A stretch of 64,000 bases of DNA from Trogon surrucura. Taxonomy: Eukaryota > Chordata > Aves > Trogoniformes > Trogonidae. The stretch is taken from contig CM036632.1 in the NCBI GenBank assembly GCA_020746105.1, positions 1,674,001-1,738,000 on the forward strand. Reading direction: 5' to 3'. Below, one piece after another: positions 13,412-25,388 of the stretch (positions are counted from its first letter, which is position 1; every line of letters begins with the position of its first letter). The position numbers were made by a program, and so were the translations under genes. The notes beneath the pieces are model-generated. The model did not search any database. It saw only the letters and a list, made by a program, of their open reading frames with translations, and was not told where the DNA came from.

Positions 13412-13545
13412 TGCTGTTCTAAGATCACCAGGTCCAACCATCAACCCAACCCCACCGTGACCACTCAACCGTGTCCCCAAGGGCCACATCTACACATTTT
13501 TTGGACACCTCCAGGGATGGTGACTCCACCACTTCCCAGGGCATC
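13412..13545 (-). mobile_element. CR1 LINE 3' fragment
   Basis: A second reverse-strand CR1 piece of a different subfamily type. It has AGATCACCAGGTCCAACC, then a degraded central part, then 'GACACCTCCAGGGATGGTGA' and CTCCACCACTTCCCAGGGCA. It is separated from the previous copy by about 40 bp, so it is either a separate insertion or a rearranged one. Confidence 0.8.
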
Positions 13546-15273
13546 CTCGGTACGAGCTCATCCGTGTTACAAGACAAGGGAGAGCCCACAGCAGAGGATC
13601 AGCTGCTGCGGCACTGCTGGTGCTTCTTGCCCCGAATCAATCCCTGGGGTTGAGGGGCAGCAGCTCGGGGGGTGCCGGAGGCTTTTGGAGGAGCGGTGGC
13701 CGGGAGCTGCTGGCGTTTGCAGCCCGGGGCTCCCACGGTGAAACGCGGCTTGAGGGCAGACAGAGTTGTTTGGTGAGCTGGGAGAGGGGCAGCTCGTTGG
13801 GAAGAGGGGCTGAAGGTCAGGGCAGGCAGCACCGTGGGTCTCGGCCACGAGCCGCGGAGGTGGCAGCGTGCTGGTCGCTGGCTTCCCAGTTTTCAAAGCT
13901 AGAAAGGGAAAGCAAGCCCAGTTTCCAGCTTCCTGGAAGTGTAGAAAAGTCGATGGCTGGAAACAGCACAAACTAAGCACATACGATTGCTGCTGCGTTG
14001 GTGGAAAAGCAGCGCAAGATTTACTCCCCTCCTCTACGGGGGGCAAAATGAAGAGCAGCTCTTCTGTGTCTGCCAGCCTCCACGCTTCAACCTCCGCTGC
14101 TCTGCTGGCCGACGGCTTCTTAAGACTCAAATACATACGATGACACATAATAGCTTGGGAATAAATGCAACAGCCTTTGAATTCCCCTTCCCTCTTTCCC
14201 TGGAGCTTTGCAGCAATGCCCTTTCCCTGCCGTGGCTTCTCTGCTGCGCTTCTCCAGGGCTGGGAGCATCCCTGCCTGTTGAAAAGGACTGTATTTCTCC
14301 TTCCTCCAGGAGAAATTCCAGCCAAATACCCAGAGCAAGACCTTGGAAGCCTGAAGCTCGGAGAAGCTGGAGTGGACAGGGCTGTTGGGTTTTCCCAGCC
14401 GCCGCTCAGCCACAGCTTTTCATGGAAATGTGCAAACTTCCCTATTTTTGATTCTTCTCCCCGCATCAAATCCGGCTGGATACCAGGCGGTGGGATCAGA
14501 CGTGGCCGGGGGAAGACAGGCAGACAGCTGGGCGGACAGGCAGACAGACCGTGTGATCGCTTAAGCCACATTTCCTTAGGAAGCCAGGCTAAAAATAATA
14601 GAAATCCAGTCCTTTCCCACAAACAGCTCCGCTTGCCACATAAACGATGCTTTTCCAGTGAAGAAATGGGGTTTTTCAGAGAATCCCCAGTTGTTCCTGC
14701 TGGAGGGAGGGAGCACCCACGCCGGGGTGCGAGACCCTGCAGGGCTGGAGAAACCCCCCATTTCCTCTGAGGCTGCCCCATCCCTACATGGCCTCTTTCT
14801 CTAGAGCTGGAGAAAGAGCTTTTTTTTCTATTATATTTTTTTTTTCTTTCCAGCAAAGTGCGTAATCCACCCACGGCTCCCTCCTCGGTGGGGGATTTCC
14901 TTCGCCTGGGGACCAGCTGAACCGCAGCGCTGCCGTCCCGCTGGGCGCCCCGCACCGGCCCCAGCATCCCCAAACCTCGTTGTCCGGGCTTGGCTGGATT
15001 TCTGAAGCTTCTCCCTTATCTACGGGGAGGAAAGAGTTATTAACTCCCACGGGATGGGCTGCAGCTTGGGGAGGGAAGTCCTGCACACGCATGGAAGTGG
15101 CTGAGCAGGTTGTCAGGGAGAAGAACCATTTGGCTGCACGTCGTCGGGGCTCCCAGTTCCTTTTGCCGAGCTCGTGCCGGCGTTTCGTTCGGTTCATACC
15201 GTGGGATGGGATAGCTCGGGCTGCACAAGCTCAGCTCTGCTCTTCGCCAGGAAATGGGGCTTTCTCTGATAGC

Positions 15274-15296
15274 AAAAAAAAAAAAAAAAAAAAAAA
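15274..15296 (+). repeat. Poly-A run
   Basis: About 23 consecutive A followed by an A-rich tail. No target-site duplication or retrocopy body was recognised upstream, so it is simply a low-complexity tract. Confidence 0.85.
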
Positions 15297-16608
15297 GAAA
15301 AACAACCCAAAAAAAAGGAGCAAAATTTGTTTCCCATCTTCCCCCAGGCTGTATTACAAATTTGACACAGATGGGGAATCTTTTTTTGTTTCTGTGGAAA
15401 ACTGGATGCGTTTTTCCAGCCCAACAAGAGCAGCATGACGGCATTCGAGCCGAGACAAACACCAAACCAACCCTGGTCCTGGGTTTTGTCGTTGACAGAG
15501 GCGGGGAGGGCAGAAGAGCTCCTCCAGCTTGGAGCTGTCGTGTGGCACACGTAGCACGTGCTTTGCAGCGAGCCAGGAGATGCTCCAGGGGTGGGTGCAG
15601 AGGTGGTGACTGTGACAAGGCGAGTTTTAAGTCTAAATTTGCCCTCTCGACGCCCAAAACTGCAAACATATAGAATTTGGGGGGACACAGGGGTTTGGGC
15701 TGATGGATGATGCTGTCGCGACCTCCGCTCTGGGGAAGGTGGAGACAAGGGGCTGGGTTTGCTCTTTCTGAGGGGGGTTTGGGCACCCCTTGGGCTTTGC
15801 TCTCCACCCTCCTGCTCAAACCCCGGAGCTGGTGGCAGCTCCCGGCGATGGGTGTGAGGTGCTGGAGGGGTTTGATGCTGCAGGGCATGGGGTGCCCCAT
15901 CATTGTGGAGGGGGATGCTCCCGGCAAGCCAAGGCAGTGACAGAGCAAGGTGGGGTGTCCTGTTCGCAGGGGGATTGAGGCAATTTTGGGGAGCATCATT
16001 AGGTTCCCTAATACCTTTGTGGATCCGGCCAAGAGAGCTTAAAGCTGTCACTGGAAACTGCTGATGGATCCCTGCGGCTCCGTCGCCGACCTCAGACCTG
16101 GCTCCGGTTCACGAGCGAGGACTGATTTATGTTTTCTTAGGTAGAAATGAGACAGTTTTGGATCCGTTTCAGAACGCCTCGTGGTTAGTTTGAAGCTGAA
16201 GCTTCGAGCAGGACTTGGTGCTTGTTCAGCAAGGGAAAGCCAGAGACTGGGAGAGCGTTTTTGCAGAAGCCTCCATGAAACGCAGGCGCTGGACTCGGTG
16301 ATGGGAGAGGCGTTGCTCTGATGGCAGGAATCCGGTCTTGCCTCGCTCGGAGCATCTTTGATTTCTAAGCCATGGGACCCAACCAGTACAATTTTAAATT
16401 AGATGCGGAAGGCTCTGTGGGCAGGAGAGCATTAAAATTGCTTTTGTTAACGCAGTTGAAGTTTCTTGGTTTAAAATAGCTTTTGTTGCTTGATTTACCT
16501 ACTGGAGCAGGAGCTGGGGTCCTCCGTCAGGGAGGTGCGGGGAGGCGGGCGGTGGGCTCGGAGGGACCATCTGGAGAACCCGGCAGCCCCTTCCCCATCG
16601 CTCTGCCA

Positions 16609-16628
16609 GGGGCCGGGCCGGGGCCGGG
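16609..16628 (+). other. Putative G-quadruplex tract
   Basis: Four runs of three or four G separated by CC loops, in 20 bases. It sits about 20-40 bp upstream of an AT-rich block at 16645-16765. Confidence 0.65.
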
Positions 16629-16969
16629 CTCGGCGGTGTGGCCAGCCCCATACTGAGATCAAATAAACACAAATACACTGAAATTATTCATGGCTCTGGG
16701 GACTCGTCTCGATGCCTCGTCAGCATCTGCTAATCAAATCAAAGCAGCTGTCAATTCGCCGGCCAGCGGGAAGGTCTCGCTCTGGCAGACATGTGTGGAT
16801 TCCTCTTTTCTTCCACCCTCGCGCCGGCTCCCGCTGCTCCTGCACCTGCGACGGGGTCGGCGTGTCCGACCTGGGGGTCCTGCCCACACAGCCTCCCCGG
16901 GGCTGGGCAGGGCTGCTGGGGATACTCCTCGCTTGCACCCCGTGACGGAGGCAAGAGGGGATCTCTTAC

Positions 16970-17550
16970 CAGCAGGAGTAGGGAGGGGATTGTCCCCCTG
17001 TACTCAGCACTGGTGAGGCCACACCTTGAGTGTTGTGTTCAGTTTTGGGCACCTCAGTATAAGAGGGATCTCGAGGTGTTGGAGCGAGTGCAGAAAAGGG
17101 CAACAAAGCTGGTGAAGGGCCTGGAGAATAGACCTTACGAGGAGCGATTGAGGGAGCTGGGACTGTTCAGTTTGAGGAAGAGGAGGCTGAGGGGGGACCT
17201 CGTCATGCTCTGCAGTTACTTGAAAGGACATTGCAGAGAGGTTGGTGCTGGTCTCTTCTCACAGGTCATTAGGGACAGAACCAGGGGGAATGGGTTCAAG
17301 TTGCAACAGGGCAAGTTTAGACTGGACATTAGGAAGAAATTCTTCACGGAAAGAGTGGTCAGACCCTGGAACAGACTGCCCAGGGAGGGGGTTGAGTCGC
17401 CATCCCTGGATGTGTTTGAGTGTCGCTGAGATGTGGTGTTGGGTGAGATGGTTTAAGGGTGAACTTGTAGTGTAGGGTTAATGGTTGGACTCGATGATCT
17501 CAAGGGTCTTTTCCAGCCTGCACTGTTCTATGATTCTGTGATTCTATGAT
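16970..17550 (+). mobile_element. CR1 LINE, best-preserved copy in the window
   Basis: A 5'-truncated, 3'-complete CR1. The end of ORF2 is readable from about 16985 to 17429. It starts [16 protein letters not shown] and contains [30 protein letters not shown] and the [20 protein letters not shown] block, the usual C-terminal tail of the CR1 reverse transcriptase protein. A 3' UTR follows (GGTTGGACTCGATGATCTC, then TTTTCCAGCCT), and the element finishes with three octamer-like units, TTCTATGATTCTGTGATTCTATGAT in sense but with few units. The catalytic RT core is absent, so it is a dead-on-arrival copy. The preserved frame suggests it is younger than the other CR1 pieces here. Confidence 0.95.
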
Positions 17551-17765
17551 CTCAGGTCCTGGACCCTGGCTAATTAGTGGGAGCTCATCAGCTGAGAGCC
17601 TCTGGGCTCGTGGGCTGGGGCCGCCTGCAGCCACCACTCCCCAGGACGTGGCACCACGTGGCAGCGAGGGGATGGATGAACTTGAGATGTTGGAGGATTT
17701 CGCCTCAAATTTGAGCATCGTGGCGTGGCAGGCGTGCAGCCACCCAAGGCCCTGCAGGCAACTGC

Positions 17766-17970
17766 GAAATCATAGCATCTTTTTGGGTGGAAAAGACTTT
17801 AAAGCTCATCATGTACAACCATTAACCCAGCACTGCCAGGCCAACCCCAACCTCAGCATCCCTCAGCATCCCATCTACGCAGCTTTTAAATACCTCCAGG
17901 CGTGGGGACGCCACCGCTTCCCTCCCGCTCCAGTGCTCGGCAACCCTTTCGGGAAGAAATTCCTGTTTCT
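17766..17970 (-). mobile_element. CR1 LINE 3' fragment
   Basis: Reverse-strand CR1 starting at AAATCATAGCATC. It has 'GGTGGAAAAGACTTTAAAGC', a degraded middle, TACCTCCAGGCGTGGGGACG and the CAACCCTTTCGGGAAGAAAT block. It lies 215 bp from the oppositely oriented copy at 16970-17550, so the pair forms an inverted arrangement of CR1 3' ends. Confidence 0.85.
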
Positions 17971-20900
17971 GCTGGCTGCGTAACTTTAAACCTGAAAGAA
18001 ATGAGATTTTGTGGGCTTTTTATGTCCTTCCTCTGCTCTCCTTGGTGTAGGTAGGAAACCGTTGCTGCAAGAGGGTTATTTAGTGAAAACCAATATGTGT
18101 ATTTTTTTTATTTGCAGTTGAAAGCAACGACCTTAGACATACTTAAAGGGATCTCAGGGATTTGCGTTTTTTTTTTTCTCTTTTTTTAAACGGCAGTAAT
18201 TTTTTTTTGCATCTGAGCAGCCTGCCAGAAGCGTGCTGCCTGCCTGGAGCACTCGGACTGGGGGCAACTGGTCTGTAAAAAAATATCTGGTCTGTAAAAA
18301 GATATCTGGCCACTAGAAACATCTACGTATGCATTAATCGTGTCGTGCCTGTCTGAGCACTGTGTGCATTGCAGTTGCCTGGGTTAGCAGGGTGCTCGCC
18401 CAAAACAGAGAACTTGGAGGGGTCCCTTCCCCTCCCCAGGCCGTGGTGATGCAGAGCTCCCCCCATACAGCAAATTTCCCTTATTTATTGGTTACCAGAG
18501 GTCAAAAATTTGTCGCCAGTGCCCGTACAGCGGTTGCAGAAGAGCGTAATTTGTGCTTCCCCGTGCTCAGACATAAAACACAAGATGCGTGGCGAGGGGA
18601 GAGTGTATTTAAAAGGCTGAATGCTGAAAGGTGTAATAATCTGCTGGATTACTTGCCGGGGTAGCTGCAGGAAAATTTACTGCCTTGGAAAGAGATTATC
18701 AGCAGCCGCCGCTGCCAGCGGATTTCTTCCTTTTCTTTTCTAAGAGGAAGGAAGCTTTTCATTGAATTCCTGCTGCTCGTGCCCGCGAGCGATGCTACCC
18801 ACCCGCTCGCAGCCAAACCACATCGCAGTTCTCACAGTTCAAAAAGGGAAGAAAACAATCTGGGCGATGCCAGGTTTTATCCTTATCTCCCTTTCTGCGA
18901 GAGGGAAGTTCGAGGCTGTTTGAAAGGTGCTGGTGTGAGCTTACACTTTCCTGCTCAGAGCCTCAAGGTGCTGAGCTGGTGGAGGGGGGTTGGATCATGC
19001 TCCGGAGGCATAAACAGGAGGAGGCATAAACCCTGCCCGGCCCAGGGGTCCGGGAGCATCTCACCCAGCCCCAGCTGCGGGAATGGGCTTTGCACGTGTG
19101 GCACCGAGCAGAGACCCCAAACCTGAGCATCCCCTCCCGCTGTGAGTGGGGACAAAACCCGAGCGTCTGCATCCCCCCTCCCCATCCCTGGCAGGGAACG
19201 GAGCTGCAGCATCTTCCCAGGCTGGAGCTCAGCGCCACTCGTGTGTCGAGTTTGCAAGTCCTGCGGTGCCCCCAACCATCCGCACGGATCGGACCGGGGG
19301 CGTGCGAGGAGGGGGGGGGTTGGTTTTGTTTGATTTCATTCCCCTGGAAGGGAGGAGGGCCGTGGCAGCTAACCCCTTTAATTGTGTGCAATGAAGGCTG
19401 ACAGTGCCGAGGCGCAGCCTTTAAAAGGGGGTACTGAACCTTTAATTCCTGAATAAATCATCTCCAGTCTGTTGCTCCTTCATCTGCAAGCTGTTTGAGC
19501 GTGGGTACATATTCACTGCTGGGAAGGGTCATTTGGAGATCAGAGCCCTCGGTTGACCCGGGTCACAGGCAAGACACCTGCCACAGGCTGTCCCCACGCC
19601 CCCCGGGGCCGCCGGGACTCGGGAATCAAAAGGGACGCTGGGGACTGAGCCTCGAGAAGAGGATTTCTAATTGACACCGTGCGGCATCGGAGGGATGGAG
19701 AGTGCCCGCCGCAGCCCTGCCCGCCGCAGCATCCCACCGAGGCAGGGCACGTGTCAGCCCTGCTGCCCGCAGGGTTTTGGGGGGCTGTTTTTCACCTGTT
19801 TTAACCCAAGCAGTGGGTTCAGCTGCTTTTTCACTTGTGGTTGTGCAAAATACCTCTTTGCTTGCCGCGAGCGGAGTGTTGCCCAACGCATTCTGTGCTT
19901 GTCCCTGGCAATATGAGGGTGGTTTCGTTTTGGGTTCCCCCCGCTGCAGTTGTGGGGTGCAGACGATATCGTCCAGCTCTTGTTCTGTCTCTGGGTGAGC
20001 TCTGGAGGTAGCAAATGTCCCTGGGGACATGAGCCAGGAGTCCCAGGAAGGCGGTGGCCAAAGGGTGTCACCTTAGACGAGAGCGCGGTGGGAGCTGAGC
20101 GGTGCTGGCTGTGACGGATCCCTGGTGAGCGTCAATGGGGAGTTCGGCCGCTCGGCATTTTTGGGGTGACCCCGTGCATCACAGCTCCACGGGAGAAAAC
20201 AGTGAGGAGGGAGGGTCTCCGAATCCCCTGGATGCTGACAGAAGCCGCGCAGCCTCTTCCTCCAGCGCCGTCGCTCCCGAGCAGGGAAGGAGCTGTGCCC
20301 TCATTAACTCTGCTTTCTGCTCTTCATAATCATATGCCGTTATGTGCATTCACTGGGAGCCCTTTGGCCTTAACGACCCTGCTGGAATAACCGCGCAAAG
20401 GAAAAAAAAAACCCACCAACCTTCAGGGCCTTGAGCTGCCCATAATTGCAACCCCCAGCCAAACATGAGCACGATGCAAATGCCGGGCGGCGGAGGGGAG
20501 CGGGGCTGCGTCTGCGCGGGAGCAGGAGCAGGGCTGCAGCTGCCCCGCCGTGTTTTGGGGTGGGGGAACGGCCTTTTTCTCACCTTTCTGCCAGGGCTGG
20601 GGGCTTGGGGTGGCTTTAGAGACAGGCAAAGCAGCCGTGGTTTCCCAGATGGCCCTGGTTCTTATCAGGGTTAGTAACGGGGTGACTTGTGGAAGGAGCC
20701 ACCCCCGTTAGAAACGCTGATGCTAGCCCCAGCTTCTCCCCTTTCCCTCGCTCCACATCTCCTGGATCTTGATGCTAACTCAAGTGCAGAACTCCCTGGC
20801 TTCTTGGGACCCTCCCAACAGCCCACACCGCTGCTTCCGTCCTCCTTTGCTGCTCACAGGAGGAAGGAGCGGGGCTCTAGAGCCCCTTGAGGAGGGTCCA

Positions 20901-22514
20901 TGGGGGGCCAGGACCCTCTGGGGAGCAGCCCTGGCTGGTGGCATCACCCAGCCCACCCCATCTCCCTTTTCTGAGCCTCCTCCTCCTGACCCAGCTGAGT
21001 CCCAGCCCAGGGTCCCTGTCCCCCGTGGTCTGTGGTCCTTCGCCTTGGCTGGAGACCCACCAAGTCACGGGCACGGGCGAGAGGCTGCTGGGGGATGTTG
21101 GGGCTGGGAGCAGGACCCGGCAAATCTCTGCGATGTTTCATGTATCGAGCTGTAATTAGGAGCAAAGGGCAGGGGTGGGGGGTGCAAAGGAGCATTAATA
21201 AGTTATCTTCCTTGTTGTTAATTGACGTGTCTCAGAGTCAGCGGATCACTGAGCCGAGGGCCTGGCTCCCCTTCCAGGCGCATCGCAGGCTCGTTACTGC
21301 CATCGTTAGCATATTCAGGTTTCCTTGCTTAAAGCCAATTAGCTCCTGGCCAGGCCTGATTGGGGAAGCCTTGGCCTCATTTGCACATTTTTGAATTGGT
21401 GAAAGAATCAAAAATAATGGAGGCAGGCCGGGGATGGAAAGCGCCCGGGGGGCTCTGCCTGCTCGGGGAGGCGCTGGCAGGACCCGCCGCCTTTTCCGAA
21501 GGGACCCGGAGAGGGGGGAATATCACAGTAATTAGGAGTAAAAAGGAACATGGCCTAATTTGCTCCCGGGGCGGCGAGTTCAGCCTCGCGATGAGGTTCA
21601 ACAGATGCTTCCTCCGGGAAGAGGGAGGTGATGGAGGGGACCGGGGTGGCGGGTAAGCACGGCTGCCCACGCGTGCCCCACACCTGCTTCGGGGAAACGG
21701 GGGGTCCGGCGTGCCCGTTGGCAGCCGGGGTTCTCCTTGGCAGAGCCGGGAGACAACGAGGCTGGATCTGTCCCTCCCGACATCCTACCCCCCTTTTCTG
21801 CCGCTTTCTGGCACCCTGCTTCCCAGCAAAGGTGCTGCTGGTTTAGCCGCCTTGAAGGAAGAGGTCAGGGTCTTAAAAGCCTACATAACTGGTTCCAGTT
21901 TAACAACTTCATAGCTGCTGTGCGGCCACAAAGGCAGCCTTGTCCCGCCTGGGGTGAGATAAGCCTGTTGGGGCGATTCATATGCAGATCCCGGTGGTAC
22001 CGGGTGTCTGCTGGGAGAGGGATAAATCTGTCCCCAAGCCTCGTCCCCCTCTCCTGGTTCCAAACTGTTTTACATTTACACAAAAAAGGTTCTGTCCCCG
22101 CATTGAGCCCGGTCCTGGGCAGGCTGTCACCCGGCTTTTGAGGGGGGAGGTCCCCTGGAACCCAGCGGGTGCCCCCTGCCCAGACGGGGCTGGGGCGGGC
22201 GAGCGGAGCCGTCACTAAGCCGGGTTGTCCTGGCCGGTTTTGTCCCCGTCGCCCAGCTCGTTGTCCTTGAAAGAGTCACTTTCTCTGGCCCTGCAGAAAG
22301 CTCTCAACCATGTCCCCTCCAGCACAAATCCCTTTGCCTTTTGTCTTTTTTTTAAATTTTTTTTTAATAATAATGGAAAGGGGCTTCCCCCCCACCACTT
22401 TTCCACTTTTTGGCGCTAACGCGGAACCTGTAAGCCCTGATCCGGATGGCACCCATCGCCCACCTTTGTGCTTCATCCAGGGTGTCGGGGCCTCCCAGCA
22501 CAGACTGGAGCTGC
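17971..22514. other. Non-coding, probable HS3ST6 intron 1
   Basis: No exon recognised. The stretch contains a two-copy 19 bp duplication (18268-18305), GC-rich DNA with chance open frames, and an AT-rich conserved-element-like block at about 21125-21420. A first exon of HS3ST6 would carry the conserved GVKKGGTRALLEF-type PAPS-binding motif, and that motif is not encoded in any long frame here. Confidence 0.5.
18268..18305 (+). repeat. 19 bp tandem duplication
   Basis: Two head-to-tail units starting CTGGTCTGTAAAAA and differing at one base. Confidence 0.85.
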
Positions 22515-22612
22515 AGCTCTGCCTTTAGAGTTTTCAGGGGGATGAGTGGAGGATGGAGCCTGTAGCTCTGCCTTTAGCATTTTCAGGGGGATGAGCGGAG
22601 GACAGAGCCTGT
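22515..22612 (+). repeat. 49 bp tandem duplication
   Basis: Two head-to-tail copies of a 49 bp unit beginning AGCTCTGCCTTTAG and containing TTTTCAGGGGGATGAG, with a few mismatches between the copies. This is a local duplication with no coding context. Confidence 0.9.
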
Positions 22613-22743
22613 CCCACAGGCTGTTCGGTGATGCTCTGGGACTGGAGACTTATTTATCAGCAGGGTTGTCCATCAAGCATCCGCTGCTTGACGCTCTCAG
22701 CTCGGTACTGGCAGGAGTTCTCCTTCGTCTGTTTAGTCATAGC

Positions 22744-22796
22744 CTGGACTTGATCTCGGAGGTCTTTTCCAGCCTCAGCAATTCTGTGATTCTGTC
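22744..22796 (+). mobile_element. CR1 LINE extreme 3' end
   Basis: A very short CR1 remnant: TGGACTTGATCTCGGAGGTC, then TTTTCCAGCC and a terminal AATTCTGTGATTCTGT repeat. Confidence 0.8.
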
Positions 22797-25388
22797 TGCA
22801 GCAAAATCACCGCAGAGTTGAGGAATCATGAACCAATCAACCCTGGGAAGTGATGCCAGCCCAGTCTTTTGAAGTCTGCTTCCATTACCTGCCTGCTATG
22901 GCAGCTAAACTGTATTTAATGCAACGTTCTGTGTTTTGATCAGGGCAATAATTTATGGGGATGGGCCACCGGGGTGGGTGGAAAGGAAAACTTGATGAAA
23001 CAATGAGTGAAAACGGCTCCTGGGAGGCTTTGAATGATGATGGCATTTTCCATCGTTCTCCATGATTTTGTGATCTACCTTAAGCGTTAACAGCTTCACA
23101 TGTTGAATATTTCTACATAGGAAACGCCATTTCCGGCGCCTCTCAAATGCCGCTTGTTTTACTATCTAATTTATCAGCTGAGTAGAAAGGTAAAAGAGTT
23201 TTATTTCTCCTCCTGGGCACACAGTCTCCTCTTGAAATACAAATTCCCTCCAAGGCTGCCAAGGTCCTCCCCCACCTCAGCGTCATGTACCTGCGGGCAA
23301 CGCTTAGTATTCCCAAGACGTTTTCTTAAGGTCAATAAGAATTAACTGTAAATTCAATTAAAGTTTCCAAAGCTTGCACTAAAGGGGAGCATAACAGGAG
23401 CCTGGCCTGTTTAAGCCAGATCTGGAGGGAGACAGGGGCTATCAATAATTAACTGGGGTAATTTAGGGGGGAAGTATTAGGGAGTTAATGAAAATGTGAA
23501 AAAGCCTAATTAACTTGCAAGTAGCTGGGAGTGATTGAGCTGCTGAGGAAGAGGAGGTGCTGCACCATTAAATTCTCGGAGGCTGCCATTCCCAACGCAG
23601 TTCTAGGGTGATGTTGGGTCCCAGATCTGCTGGTACCCCGATCCCAGGGGACGGTGGCTCCGCATGACCCGAGGAGATCCTGTCGGGTCCCTCTGCCCCA
23701 CAGACCCCGTAGGGACAGCCTTGGCACCGTGGGGCTCAGCCTGGCCTTTGAGGTCCCTCTGCAAAAAGGAAGAGGGCGGGCAGAAAGGCTTTTGGTAAAA
23801 TATTTCAGCAGAACCTTTGCTGGGGCATCCTGACTTGAGGAGCACCCCTGTCGCAGGGGCACCTCATGGGTTTTTACAGAAGTTGGACACAACCACGAGT
23901 TCCTGAGCTCGGGTACAGTTGGTACCAGTTTGACCTGAGAAAAAGGCAGTTTTGGTTTCACGGGAGGCTCTCCAGGCTCTTGGGATCACATCATGCCAGG
24001 AGTTCGCTGTTTGATAATAAATGTTTTATTGCCCGTCGAGGGGAGGGATCCCACCTGCCTGGGTACCGCTGGTGCCAAATGGAGGGGCCAGGCTGCTGGG
24101 TTGGGACACGGGGATGAGGAGTGGCTCTGAAAATGCTGGGACTGTGCAAAACAAAAACAAACAAACAAACAGAAAAAAGAGAAAAAAGAAGCTCCACGAG
24201 TGACTTTTGCCTCTTGTTTGTGGGAGGGAGTTGTACAGAGCCCAGCACCGCTTGCAAATGCTTTTAATAAAGTGTTCTTTCCTGCGTCCAGGGGAAAAAC
24301 CCCAGAAACCTCAATCCTTTTCCCATTACATAAGGAGCAGATGGTGCTGGGCAGAGCCCAGGATTCCCCACGGCACAGCCCCCCCGCCGTGGGGACCCCT
24401 CACCCCCGCTCCGAGCAGCGGGATCAGGATCCCCAAAACACCTCATCCCACCCCAAAGTGCCACTGCCAAAGAGCGAGTCTGTCCTGTCCCAACTCTCTC
24501 TTTTCGGTTGAAACCTCTCACTTCGTCCTGATTTCTTTGTTGCTGTTGTTGTGTTTTATTTTATCCCTCGTCACAGTTAACATTGGGGTATTGGTACTTT
24601 GTCCAAGAGACTTCCTGATCCCTGGAGTTTGTCCTGGAGCAGCTCGGGTTGGATCCCCACGTGCCTGCTTCACCCGTACAAGCGATTTTGCATCGGGACG
24701 GTGGATATTTGTTGGCTGGATGAATGTAGGCGTCTACCCTACTGCCCCTACACGAGCCGTGTCATCCCTGGGTGCCTCAGTTTCCCATTTTAAACCAGTG
24801 CTCTGGCATCTGCTGAGGGACCCTTTCCTCAGCCCCTGGCTCTCCTCGCAGGGTGACATGCCTGGGTAATTTCGCCGGCAATTAATGCCTCATTAAAGTG
24901 CACAAGGGAACAATCAAGGCAGTGAATTTTTACACAGCACAATGGCTGGGCCCTGAGAGGTTTTCTGCCTTTTTTCGTTTAAAAGGAAACAGTCTTTTTC
25001 TAGCCTTAACTGCTTGCTGTCGGGAGGCAAAGGAGGTGGGAGCCTTGGTGGGCATCTCCATCCCCAGCTTGGGCTTAGCCCCCATGGGTGCAAATCCGCG
25101 TGATGAGATTCTCTACTTTCCTCTTTGCAACCCCGCGTGGAGGACAGGCACCTCCGGGACACGTAATCCGTCAGAAGCTGGGCTCAAAACCAGCCCCATC
25201 TCAAAACGCGCCCGTCGAGATGCCACCGCTGAACTCACCGGCTTGGAGGAGGAGGAGGGTTGTGGCCGGGGAGCTCCTGGACATTCTGTGTTGGGTTTGG
25301 GCATTTGCTCGTGCTCGTCTCTGTTGTGACATCAGGTTGAAGCCACCCATGCCTTGAGCCCTCACCGTGTCCCTTTGTCTCTCTCCAG
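22797..25388. other. Non-coding, HS3ST6 intron 1 (3' end)
   Basis: Sequence leading into the HS3ST6 acceptor at 25387-25388. It contains an AT-rich block (about 23330-23530) with several TAATTA cores and a short AAAC repeat near 24151-24172. No other exon is seen. The last 30 bases before the acceptor are pyrimidine-rich, as expected for a 3' splice site. Confidence 0.6.

Larger units (their letters stand above)
13546..16969. other. Non-coding, probable HS3ST6 intron 1
   Basis: GC-rich unique DNA. It includes a 468-codon minus-strand open frame (13567-14973) that I do not accept as a gene, an A23 run at 15274-15296, a G4-type tract at 16609-16628 and an AT-rich conserved-element-like stretch at about 16645-16765. 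Confidence 0.5.

Noticed and set aside
13567..14973. 468-codon minus-strand open frame, the longest in the window
   Set aside because: Composition is low-complexity and Pro/Ser/Arg-rich with no domain. Its 3' flank abuts CR1 DNA, the plus strand is also open over much of it, and a GC-rich background makes long frames common.
15040..16051. Two overlapping minus-strand frames of 330 and 285 codons
   Set aside because: They overlap each other in different frames, run through a poly-A/T tract and show no family.
16791..17429. 212-codon plus-strand frame as a host gene
   Set aside because: The recognisable part is the end of CR1 ORF2, so it is a transposon remnant, not a host gene.
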